Positions 45,224 through 52,532 of a stretch of DNA of 64,000 bases are shown one piece after another (positions within the stretch are counted from its first letter, which is position 1; each line of letters begins with the position of its first letter). The notes beneath the pieces are model-generated. The model saw nothing but the letters and a program-made list of their open reading frames with translations. It made no database searches and was not told the origin of the DNA. A program made the translations under genes and the position numbers. The stretch lies in contig NZ_CP018846.1 in the NCBI RefSeq assembly GCF_002025705.1, positions 735,501 through 799,500 of the forward strand, read 5' to 3'. This DNA is from Pseudomonas putida (GTDB taxonomy: Bacteria; Pseudomonadota; Gammaproteobacteria; Pseudomonadales; Pseudomonadaceae).

Positions 45224-45838
45224 ATGAGCAAGATCGCAATCATTGGTGCCACCGGCCGTGCCGGCAGCCAATTGCTGGAAGAAGCCCTGCGCCGTGGCCA
45301 CAGTGTCGTGGCCATCGCCCGCGACCCGTCAAAGCTGCAGGGGCGCGCCGGGGTAACCACCCAGGCGCTGGATGCCAAGGACAGTGCGGCCCTGCAGCAG
45401 GCGGTCGCGGGTGCCGATGCGGTGTTGAGTGCAGCGCATTTCTCGACTCTCGACCCCCACGCCATCATCGAGCCGGTCAAGCGCGCCGGGGTCAAGCGCC
45501 TGTTGGTAGTAGGCGGTGCGGGCAGCCTGCTGCTGCCTTCCGGGCACCGTGTGATCGACAGCCCGGACTTCCCCGAAGCCTACAAGGCTGAAGCCACTGC
45601 TGGTGTGCGTTTTCTCGAGGAGTTGCGCAAGGAGCAAACCTTGGACTGGACCTTCCTCTCGCCGTCGGCGGAGTTCGTCGAAGGTGAGCGCAGCGGGCAC
45701 TACACGCTGGGCAAGGACCACCTGCTGATCGGTGCGGATGGCAAAAGCTGGATCACCTTTGCCGACTTTGCCATTGCCATGCTCGATGAGCTGGAGAAGC
45801 CAGCGCATTCGCGCAAGCGTTTCACCGTCGGTTACTGA
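45224..45838 (+). CDS. NAD(P)-binding (NmrA-like) oxidoreductase
   Basis: This 204-residue protein is a single Rossmann domain with the glycine-rich start KIAIIGATGRAGSQLLEEAL and the NmrA/YwnB-type length. It lacks the YxxxK pair of short-chain dehydrogenases, so it is likely an atypical reductase or regulator. The ATG at 45224 follows GGAG by nine bases. It is divergent from a LysR gene that may control it. Confidence 0.82.
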   Translation: MSKIAIIGATGRAGSQLLEEALRRGHSVVAIARDPSKLQGRAGVTTQALDAKDSAALQQAVAGADAVLSAAHFSTLDPHAIIEPVKRAGVKRLLVVGGAGSLLLPSGHRVIDSPDFPEAYKAEATAGVRFLEELRKEQTLDWTFLSPSAEFVEGERSGHYTLGKDHLLIGADGKSWITFADFAIAMLDELEKPAHSRKRFTVGY

Positions 45839-45853
45839 GCCGCCTGCGCTTTT

Positions 45854-45998
45854 CTGTAGGAGCGGCCTTGCCGGGGCGCCGGACCGGTCGGAAAGGGCTG
45901 CGCAGCAGCCCCAGCAATTCAAGCATCAAGGCTGAATCCAGGGGCCGCTTTGCGGCCCTTTCCGACCGGTCCGGCGCCCCGGCAAGGCCGCTCCTACA
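45854..45998. repeat. Inverted REP pair, GGGGCGCCGGACCGGTC subtype
   Basis: The same arrangement as at 20578, with a centre of 53 bases. The right arm supplies the stop codon (TAG) of the following minus-strand LysR gene. Confidence 0.9.
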
Positions 45999-46875
45999 TT
46001 CGAAAATTGGCGCGATCTTCAAGCCAATCCAGCAACTCCACCAGCCCCGGCGGCAGGCTCTTCGCCTGGCTCACCAGGTAATATCCTTTGCCGGTTTGAA
46101 CCTTCAGTGCAAATGGCATGCACAGCCGCCCACCGCGCAAGTCATCAGCGATCAGCGCCCAATCACCAATCGCCACCCCGGTTCCCTGGGAGGCCATTGC
46201 CATGGCCATGTCCAGGGTTTCGAAATGCTGCTTCGGCCCTTGCGCCTCCAGTACTACGCCTGCTGCTTGAAGCCACAGTCGCCAATCATGCTCATCCCGT
46301 GACGGGTGCAACAGCATATGGCGCGCCAGGTCCTGGAGCTGTTGCAGCGCAACCGGCCCATTCAACAGCGACGGCGCGCACACCGGCGTCAGTTGCTCGT
46401 CGAACAGCTTGCGCACCCTTAGTCCATGGTTGGGCACATCGCCATAGACGACGGCGGCATCAAACCCTTCACGCCGAAAGTCCACCCCATGCTGCACCGT
46501 GGTGGTCAACTCCACCGGCACGTCGGGCCGCAGCGCCTGCCACTCCATCAGCCGCGGCAGCAGCCAGCGCATCACGCAGGTTGGTGCCTTGAGCTGCAAG
46601 GTGGCTCTGCGCCCGCCCACTTCACGCACGCCTTGTTCGATGAGGCCGAAGATCTGCTGTACCCGTGGCAGCCAGTCCTGGCCCTCGCGGGTCAGGCTCA
46701 GGCCGCGGGCCTGGCGCTGGAACAAGGCGTAGCCCAGGTGCTCCTCGAGCCCGGCGATCTGCCGGCTCACGGCACCTTGGGTGATGTGAAGCTGCTGCGC
46801 GGCGCGGGTGAAATTGCAGTGCTGCGCGGTGACCAGAAAGGTGTGCAGGGCGGGTAGGGGCGGCAGGCGTTTCAT
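45994..46875 (-). CDS. LysR-family regulator (GcvA-like)
   Basis: The protein has 293 residues, with a winged helix (LPALHTFLVTAQHCNFTRAAQQLHITQGAVSRQIAGLEEHLG) typical of the GcvA branch and a C-terminal effector domain. Its stop codon is part of the REP element. It is divergent from the TPP-dependent decarboxylase gene, and a palindrome in the gap (AGCCATG-N9-CATGGCT) is a strong candidate site for it. Confidence 0.88.
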   Translation of the reverse strand: MKRLPPLPALHTFLVTAQHCNFTRAAQQLHITQGAVSRQIAGLEEHLGYALFQRQARGLSLTREGQDWLPRVQQIFGLIEQGVREVGGRRATLQLKAPTCVMRWLLPRLMEWQALRPDVPVELTTTVQHGVDFRREGFDAAVVYGDVPNHGLRVRKLFDEQLTPVCAPSLLNGPVALQQLQDLARHMLLHPSRDEHDWRLWLQAAGVVLEAQGPKQHFETLDMAMAMASQGTGVAIGDWALIADDLRGGRLCMPFALKVQTGKGYYLVSQAKSLPPGLVELLDWLEDRANFRM

Positions 46876-46882
46876 TGTACTG

Positions 46883-46905
46883 AGCCATGATTACAGAACA
46901 TGGCT
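46883..46905. promoter_or_regulatory. LysR-type operator between a GcvA-like regulator and a TPP enzyme
   Basis: The inverted repeat AGCCATG-N9-CATGGCT (7-bp arms) is of the T-N11-A class used by LysR proteins. It starts eight bases upstream of the LysR gene start and lies about 100 bases before the decarboxylase gene. Confidence 0.65.
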
Positions 46906-47004
46906 AGTATGTGTTTTTTTGCATTGTGGCGGTAGCGGTGCCTTGGGTCCAATGGGGGCAGATTCCAACAAGATTCTCTCAAACAAAATCCTAGGTGAAA
47001 CCCG

Positions 47005-48642
47005 ATGGCAACCTGCGGCGAAGTTCTGGTCAAACTCCTTGAAGGCTATGGCGTGGACCATGTCTTTGGCATTCCCGGCGTACATACCGTGGAGCTCTAC
47101 CGTGGCCTCGCGGGCTCGTCGATCCGCCACATCACCCCGCGCCACGAGCAGGGCGCCGGGTTCATGGCTGATGGCTACGCGCGTACCCGTGGCAAGCCAG
47201 GCGTGTGCTTCATCATCACTGGCCCGGGGATGACCAACATCACCACCGCCATGGGCCAGGCCTATGCCGATTCGATCCCAATGCTGGTGATCTCCAGCGT
47301 GCAGTCGCGCGATCAACTGGGTGGTGGCCGCGGCAAGCTGCACGAATTGCCCAACCAGGCAGCGCTGGTGTCGGGCGTAGCAGCGTTCTCGCAGACGCTG
47401 ATGAGCGCAGATGACCTGCCACAGGTGCTGGCTCGCGCCTTTGCCGTGTTCGACGGCGCCCGCCCGCGCCCGGTGCATATCGAGATCCCGTTGGATGTTC
47501 TGGTCGAGCCCGCCGACCACCTGCTGCCTGGTCGCCCTGTGCGCAGTGCCCGCGCCGGCGCCTCACCCCAGGCAGTGGCCGCCATGGCCGAGCGCCTGGC
47601 CAAGGCACGCCGGCCACTGATTCTGGCTGGTGGCGGTGCGCTGGCTGCGGGGGCGCCGCTGGCGCTGCTGGCCGAGCATTTGCAGGCACCGGTGGCACTC
47701 ACCATCAATGCCAAAGGCCTGCTGCCGGCCAGCCATCCATTGCAGATCGGTTCGACCCAATCACTGGTTGCCACCCGTGAGCTGGTGGAAGAGGCCGACG
47801 TTGTGCTGGCGATCGGCACCGAACTGGCCGAGACCGACTATGACGTGACCTTCAAGGGTGGCTTCAAGATTCCGGGCAGCTTGCTGCGCATCGACATCGA
47901 CCCGGACCAGACCGTGCGCAACTATCTGCCGGAACTGGCGCTGGTGGCCGATGCCGAACTTGCCGCCCAGGCCGTGCTCGAGGCCTTGCGGCAGTTACCA
48001 TCGCCGGTGCCTGCCGAGGGTTGGGGCGTTGCCCGTGCGCAGCGTTTGCGCGAGTCGTTGGCGGCAAGCTGGGACCAGCCGACGCTGAGCCAGACCCGCT
48101 TGCTGACAGGCATCTTGGAACGGCTGCCGAACGCCATCCTGGTCGGTGACTCGACTCAACCGGTGTACACCGGCAACCTGACCCTGGACATGCAGGCGCC
48201 ACGCCGTTGGTTCAATGCTTCAACCGGTTACGGCACCTTGGGTTATGCGTTGCCTGCAGCGATGGGTGCCTGGTTGGGCTGCGCCGAAAACATCACCGAG
48301 CGAGTACCTGCGGTCTGCCTGATTGGCGATGGTGGCATGCAGTTCACCCTGCCGGAACTGGCCAGCGCGGTTGAGGCCCAGGTGCCGCTGATCGTATTGC
48401 TGTGGAATAACCAAGGCTACGAGGAGATCAAGAAGTACATGGTCAACCGGGCCATCGAGCCGGTCGGCGTGGATATTCATACCCCGGACTTCATTGGCGT
48501 GGCGCGGGCATTGGGCGCCGATGCCGAGCATGTGGCCGATGTCGAGCAACTGCAGGCTGCGCTGGGAAGGGCGGTGGAGCGCAAGGGGCCGACGCTGATC
48601 CAGGTTGACCAGAACCAATGGCAGGCGGCGGTCGCGGGCTGA
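47005..48642 (+). CDS. TPP-dependent 2-oxo-acid decarboxylase, probable 5-guanidino-2-oxopentanoate decarboxylase
   Basis: This 545-residue protein belongs to the thiamine-pyrophosphate enzyme family (acetolactate synthase type). The activating glutamate is in ITPRHEQGAGFMADG; the TPP motif GDGG to NN spans residues 440-475 (IGDGGMQFTLPELASAVEAQ...). It resembles AruI of the arginine transaminase pathway of P. aeruginosa, which decarboxylates 5-guanidino-2-oxopentanoate, but acetolactate synthase-like activities are possible. No small regulatory subunit is present and aruH is not adjacent. The LysR gene is divergent. Confidence 0.83.
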   Translation: MATCGEVLVKLLEGYGVDHVFGIPGVHTVELYRGLAGSSIRHITPRHEQGAGFMADGYARTRGKPGVCFIITGPGMTNITTAMGQAYADSIPMLVISSVQSRDQLGGGRGKLHELPNQAALVSGVAAFSQTLMSADDLPQVLARAFAVFDGARPRPVHIEIPLDVLVEPADHLLPGRPVRSARAGASPQAVAAMAERLAKARRPLILAGGGALAAGAPLALLAEHLQAPVALTINAKGLLPASHPLQIGSTQSLVATRELVEEADVVLAIGTELAETDYDVTFKGGFKIPGSLLRIDIDPDQTVRNYLPELALVADAELAAQAVLEALRQLPSPVPAEGWGVARAQRLRESLAASWDQPTLSQTRLLTGILERLPNAILVGDSTQPVYTGNLTLDMQAPRRWFNASTGYGTLGYALPAAMGAWLGCAENITERVPAVCLIGDGGMQFTLPELASAVEAQVPLIVLLWNNQGYEEIKKYMVNRAIEPVGVDIHTPDFIGVARALGADAEHVADVEQLQAALGRAVERKGPTLIQVDQNQWQAAVAG

Positions 48643-48644
48643 TT

Positions 48645-49565
48645 TCAACCCGCGCTGGAGCGCAACCTCGCCACATCCCGAATCGGCGGAGCACCATATA
48701 GCCGGCTGTACTCGCGGCTGAACTGCGACGGGCTTTCGTATCCCACCCGATAGCCCGCCACCGCCGCTTCCAGGCCATCGTTGAGCATCAGCCGCCGCGC
48801 CTCCTGCAGGCGCAGTTGCTTCTGGTACTGCAGCGGGCTCATGGATGTCACGGCCTTGAAGCGGTGATGCAAGGTCGAGGTGCTGAGGTTGACCTCGCGG
48901 GCCAGGTCTTCGATGCGCAGCGGTTGCTGGAAGTTCTGGTTGAGCCAGGTGATGGCCTGGCACACCCGATGGGTCTGGCTGTTGGCCAGGGCAATTTCAT
49001 ACAGGCGATAGCCCTGTGGCCCACGCAGCAGGCGGTACAGAATCTCGCGACGAATCAGCGGCGCCAGCATGCCGATGTCGCGCGGCGAGTCCAGCAAGCG
49101 GACCAGCCGCAGCAGCGCGTCGAGCAGTTGCGGGTCGGTGCGCTCCACATACAAGCCGCGGCCAGAGGGCAGGTTGGGCACCAGCATTGGCCCGCTCTCT
49201 GCGATCAGTTGGCTGATTTCGGCGGGGTCGAGGTCCATGCGGATGCCCAGGCTCGGGTTCTCCGGGCTGGCGTCCAGCTTCACGCCACTCAGTGGCAAGG
49301 TCACCGATACCACCATGTAATGCAACGGGTCGTAGGCGTATTGTTCGTCGCCGAGGAACAGGCTTTTGCTGCCTTGCGCCAGGATGCACAGCGCGGGTTG
49401 GGCCAAGGTTGGTACTGAACGGACGTTCTCGGTATAGCGCACCAGATACAGGTCGTCGATGGCCGAGGCGGGGCCATAAGGCTCACCGGCGTGCTTGCGA
49501 ATCAGCTCGGCCAGTTCCTGGCGTTGCACTTCCAGAGTCGGGTCGATGGACGGGGCGGTGGTCAT
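48645..49565 (-). CDS. AraC-family transcriptional regulator
   Basis: The 306-residue product has the AraC_N domain (cupin-like, residues 20-180) and a C-terminal double helix-turn-helix with LRIEDLAREVNLSTSTLHHRFKAVTSMSPLQYQKQLRLQEAR and the second HTH VGYESPSQFSREYSRLYG. It is of the type that senses small effectors. The ATG at 49565 follows AGAGGA and is preferred to upstream starts. It is divergent from the monooxygenase gene, with a perfect 40-bp palindrome between them. Confidence 0.88.
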   Translation of the reverse strand: MTTAPSIDPTLEVQRQELAELIRKHAGEPYGPASAIDDLYLVRYTENVRSVPTLAQPALCILAQGSKSLFLGDEQYAYDPLHYMVVSVTLPLSGVKLDASPENPSLGIRMDLDPAEISQLIAESGPMLVPNLPSGRGLYVERTDPQLLDALLRLVRLLDSPRDIGMLAPLIRREILYRLLRGPQGYRLYEIALANSQTHRVCQAITWLNQNFQQPLRIEDLAREVNLSTSTLHHRFKAVTSMSPLQYQKQLRLQEARRLMLNDGLEAAVAGYRVGYESPSQFSREYSRLYGAPPIRDVARLRSSAG

Positions 49566-49636
49566 GATGGCTTTCCTCTGCTGACCGACGCAGCATAGGT
49601 TTGGGCAATGGCGGGCGCTAGTCGAAAGCTGCACGT

Positions 49637-49676
49637 CGATTGCCTGATCCTGCAGCGCTGCAGGATCAGGCAATCG
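49637..49676. promoter_or_regulatory. Perfect 40-bp palindrome in the AraC/monooxygenase gap
   Basis: CGATTGCCTGATCCTGCAGC is followed at once by its exact reverse complement, with no spacer. It contains two PstI sites. It lies 71 bases upstream of the araC-type gene and 91 bases upstream of the monooxygenase gene. It is a probable operator or regulatory cruciform. Confidence 0.8.
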
Positions 49677-49767
49677 GTGAGCAGTAATGGCCTAACGCGC
49701 CGCGCGCGCCAGCCCCTAACCTTGGCAGCCTGGTTTTTCCGCCCGCCTGCTTCAAGGAGATCGTGCA

Positions 49768-50061
49768 ATGACCCTACGACAACCGGTCACCCACCTGGCT
49801 TTCATCCGTGCCAGCAGCGGTCGTTCCGCAGAGCTAGGCGCCCGCCTGCGCGACCTGCTGGAGCCGTCCTTGCGCACCCCGGGCTGCCTCAGCTTCACCG
49901 TGCAGCGCTCCCAGGCCGACGCTGACCTGTGGCTGCTTAGCGGCAGTTGGCAGGATCAGCAGGCGATGAGTGGCTACTTCGCTTCGCCTACCCTCAATGT
50001 GTTCGGCGAGCTGGTTCAGCAGCAGGTCGTCAGCAGCCTCGACTTGCATACCTTCGATTGA
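49768..50061 (+). CDS. Antibiotic biosynthesis monooxygenase (ABM) domain protein
   Basis: This 97-residue protein has the dimeric alpha+beta barrel of the ABM family. It begins QPVTHLAFIRASSGRSAELGARLRDLL and has CLSFTVQRSQAD, WLLSGSW and DQQAMSGYFA. Members oxidise quinol or aromatic substrates without cofactor, or act as quinone reductases or heme-related enzymes. AAGGAG lies seven bases before the ATG. It is divergent from the AraC-type regulator, which probably controls it. Confidence 0.85.
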   Translation: MTLRQPVTHLAFIRASSGRSAELGARLRDLLEPSLRTPGCLSFTVQRSQADADLWLLSGSWQDQQAMSGYFASPTLNVFGELVQQQVVSSLDLHTFD

Positions 50062-50106
50062 AACACGGTTAGAATGCCGCCCCTCGATCAACAGGCGGAT
50101 GGCAAC

Positions 50107-50340
50107 ATGGCACGTAGAGAATTCCCGCATTTCGAAGCGGTTTCGGCGATGGTCCCGGTGGAAGGCGGTGGCTATAACGCCGCCATCGCGGTCAAGGCCC
50201 TGGGCATGGGCGGCGCACCGCGCTTTCACAAGGTACTCGACGAGCAGGTGTTCAAAAGCGCCATGGCGGCCGACGAGGCCGCCTGCGCAGAGCTCGCTCG
50301 CCTGCAGGGCGTGGGCGAGGAAGGCGAACTGATCTGGTGA
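50107..50340 (+). CDS. Small conserved hypothetical protein
   Basis: The product is 77 residues when started at the ATG at 50107 (MARREFPHFEAVSAMVP). The middle GGGYNAAIAVKALGMGGAPRFHKVLD looks structured, with a helix and a glycine-rich turn; the C-terminus is acidic. It follows the monooxygenase gene by 45 bases and may be cotranscribed. It ends exactly where the next gene ends on the other strand, with zero bases between stop codons. Confidence 0.65.
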   Translation: MARREFPHFEAVSAMVPVEGGGYNAAIAVKALGMGGAPRFHKVLDEQVFKSAMAADEAACAELARLQGVGEEGELIW

Positions 50341-50946
50341 TCAAGCCTGTGGGCGAGCCATCTTGAACAGGTTGCCCAACTCGAAGTAGTCCGCCGGGCC
50401 ACCGCCACGCAGGATCGGTTCGGCGGCAGCGGTATCGTAGATACCGTTCTTGAGCAGGTGCTCGGCAATGTGCACCGCCACCACTTCACCCAGAATCAGC
50501 CAGCTCGGTACCAATTCCTGGTCGGCGCGCTTGAGCTGGACAATCTGGCTCACCTTGCACTCGAAGGCTACCGGCGTTTCGCCCACGCGTGGCACCTTGA
50601 CGATAGACGATGGCACCGCAGTCAGGCCGCTCAGTTCGAACTCGTTGACATCGGCGGCAACGGCCGCGCAGCTCTGGTTCATCTGCTCGGCTAGCGGGCG
50701 GGTAGCCAGGTTCCAGACGAATTCGCCGGTCTGCTCGATGTTGTTCAGGCTGTCTTTGCGCCCGACGCTGCAGAAACCGATGATCGGTGGAATGTAGTTG
50801 AAGGCGTTGAAGAAGCTGTACGGCGCTAGGTTAAGCTGGCCGTCCTGGCTCTGCGAGGAGATCCAGCCGATCGGGCGAGGGCCGACGATTGCGTTGAACG
50901 GGTCGTGGGGCAGGCCGTGGCCTTTGGCGGGTTCGTAGTAGTACAT
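50341..50946 (-). CDS. Flavin reductase-like FMN-binding protein
   Basis: This 201-residue protein has the flavin reductase/FMN-binding split-barrel fold: NAIVGPRPIGWISSQSQDGQLNLAPYSFFNAF, followed by PPIIGFCSVGRKD and ETGEFVWNLA-like parts. It belongs to the group of flavin reductase-like proteins with conserved FMN-binding loops. The ligand and partner oxygenase are not shown by its neighbours. It converges with the small 50107 gene with no gap. Confidence 0.87.
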   Translation of the reverse strand: MYYYEPAKGHGLPHDPFNAIVGPRPIGWISSQSQDGQLNLAPYSFFNAFNYIPPIIGFCSVGRKDSLNNIEQTGEFVWNLATRPLAEQMNQSCAAVAADVNEFELSGLTAVPSSIVKVPRVGETPVAFECKVSQIVQLKRADQELVPSWLILGEVVAVHIAEHLLKNGIYDTAAAEPILRGGGPADYFELGNLFKMARPQA

Positions 50947-51047
50947 CTGCCAGCATCCTGGGAACGAAGTGCCTAGTGTGCCAAGCCTTTGTCCGCCTGG
51001 AAATGATCAAGCCCGGCCGAGGCCGGGCTGGTAGCGCGCAACAGGGA

Positions 51048-51374
51048 TCAGCTGATGCGGTGGGCGTTGGTGCGGTCGAAGCCATCTTCGGCGAAGCGTT
51101 GGCCGCCAGTGCGGTCGAAACCGTCTTCGGCAAAGCGTTGGGCGCCAGTGTGGTCGAAACCGTCTTCGGCGAAGCGTTGTGCGCCAGTGTGGTCGAAACC
51201 GTCTTCAGCGAAGCGTTGTGCGCCAGTGTGATCGAAACCGTCTTCGGCATAGCTGGCCGATTGAGTCTGGGCGGCGGCGAAGGTGTGGGCGTTGGTACGG
51301 TCGAAGCCATCTTCGGCGAAGGCGCCAGCAGCAAAAACCGACAGGGCCAGGGTGAGGATCAGTTTGCTTTTCAT
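51048..51374 (-). CDS. Exported acidic repeat protein with six EDGFD copies
   Basis: This 108-residue protein has a signal peptide (residues 1-20, AGAFA) and then six EDGFDxT units at residues 21, 44, 57, 70, 83 and 96. The last five are regular 13-residue repeats of the form EDGFD[HR]TG-Q-R-F-A. AAAGGAGC precedes the ATG, so it is well translated. The mature protein is rich in Asp/Glu and Phe with no cysteine, suggesting a metal- or surface-binding periplasmic or secreted peptide. No characterised family is recognised. It is divergent from a four-repeat membrane protein. Confidence 0.82.
   Translation of the reverse strand: MKSKLILTLALSVFAAGAFAEDGFDRTNAHTFAAAQTQSASYAEDGFDHTGAQRFAEDGFDHTGAQRFAEDGFDHTGAQRFAEDGFDRTGGQRFAEDGFDRTNAHRIS
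51051..51245 (-). repeat. Five tandem 39-bp units in the EDGFD-repeat gene
   Basis: The units code for residues 44-108 of the exported protein. The three middle units are almost identical at base level, which implies recent duplication, and the unit number may vary between strains. Confidence 0.9.
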
Positions 51375-51728
51375 GGTCGTTGCTCCTTTGGGTGCGAGAG
51401 GTTGTTTGTTTCTATGGGGTTAATGCTACGCCGATTAATTTGATTAAAAAGCGCAAAAAATAGCGCCTAAAAATCGAATTAATAGATGTATTTGGCCGCA
51501 AGCGATGCCAATAAAGGGCTGCGTATGCCTTATTTGATGTGCTTCAAATCCAAGGCGAGTGCAATGCTTTGCCAGCCATTGCAGATTGAGGGTGTGGGAT
51601 TAATCGGGGGTTAAGAACTAAAAATCTTAATTTGTAACAGCGTATGAACGCTTTTTTCATATATCGCCAACCGATTTTTCAGGCCCGGCTCAGCACCATC
51701 GCCGCACCTATTTCCGGAGCGGCGAACA
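51375..51728. other. AT-rich gene-free interval with promoter-like DNA and inverted repeats
   Basis: This 354-base gap lies between two divergent genes. It is richer in A+T than its neighbours near 51420-51490. It holds TTAAGA-N8-TCTTAA (51611-51630) and a small stem AGCGT-ATGA-ACGCT followed by T's (51639-51657), possibly an attenuator or leader for the membrane gene. I recognise no known riboswitch or gene. Confidence 0.5.
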
Positions 51729-52481
51729 ATGAACAAACTTCCGCAAATCACCTTGGCCTTCTGGGTCATGAAGATCTGCGCCACCACCCTTGGCGAAACC
51801 GCCGGTGATCTGCTGTCGATGACCCTCAACGTTGGCTATGCGGTCAGCTCGATGCTGCTGATCAGCGTGTTCCTGGTGACCTTGTTCGGTCAGCTGTATT
51901 CGCGGCGCTATCACCCGATGCTGTACTGGCTGGTGATCCTCTCGACCAGCACGGCCGGCACCACCATGTCCGACTTCATGGACCGCACCTTGGGCCTGGG
52001 TTATGCCTCGGGCTCTGCAATCCTCATTGGTATCCTGCTGCTGACCTTCCTGGTCTGGCGCCTGAGTGGCAACCCGCTCGACGTCACCCGCATCAAGAAC
52101 CGCACCGGTGAAATCTTCTACTGGGTGGCCATCCTGTTCTCCAACACCCTGGGTACCGCGTTGGGTGACTACCTGGCGGATGACTCGGGCCTGGGCTTTG
52201 CCGGTGGCGCACTGCTGGTCGGCAGCGCCATCGCCCTGGTGGTACTGGCCCGTTACTGGACGCGCATCCCGGGTGTGGTGCTGTTCTGGGTAGCCTTCGT
52301 ATTGACCCGCCCGTTTGGCGCCACCCTTGGCGACGTCCTGACCAAACCGCACGAGAAGGGCGGGTTGGACTTCGGCACCATCGGCTCTTCCGCTGTGCTG
52401 GGGGGCGTACTGCTGGTGCTGGTGCTGATGGCGAGCTGGTACCAGCGCCGTGAGCCGCGTCAGGTAATGGAGATGTCCTGA
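51729..52481 (+). CDS. COG4705-type membrane protein with four internal repeats
   Basis: This 250-residue integral membrane protein has eight or so hydrophobic segments. Four related units of about 34 residues are clear at residues 11-44, 66-99, 131-164 and 187-224, with the form [FY]W-x8-T-x-G-x-x-x-x-D. The intramembrane acidic residues Asp27, Asp82, Asp147 and Asp202 are aligned. This suggests a four-fold pseudo-symmetric channel or transporter. COG4705 has no firm function that I know. It starts nine bases after GGAGCGG and ends at a strong terminator. Confidence 0.8.
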   Translation: MNKLPQITLAFWVMKICATTLGETAGDLLSMTLNVGYAVSSMLLISVFLVTLFGQLYSRRYHPMLYWLVILSTSTAGTTMSDFMDRTLGLGYASGSAILIGILLLTFLVWRLSGNPLDVTRIKNRTGEIFYWVAILFSNTLGTALGDYLADDSGLGFAGGALLVGSAIALVVLARYWTRIPGVVLFWVAFVLTRPFGATLGDVLTKPHEKGGLDFGTIGSSAVLGGVLLVLVLMASWYQRREPRQVMEMS

Positions 52482-52484
52482 AGC

Positions 52485-52516
52485 AAAAAGGGCGCCCTTG
52501 AACGGGCGCCCTTTTT
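52485..52516. terminator. Bidirectional rho-independent terminator
   Basis: A perfect 13-bp stem (AAAAAGGGCGCCC and complement) with a six-base loop TTGAAC. It ends both the COG4705 gene and the kgtP transcript. Confidence 0.95.
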
Positions 52517-52532
52517 CAATGCGGTATCACAA

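Noticed and set aside
51051..51245. Tandem 39-bp repeats considered as non-coding satellite
   Set aside because: The units keep one reading frame, with a signal peptide and a consensus ribosome-binding site upstream.
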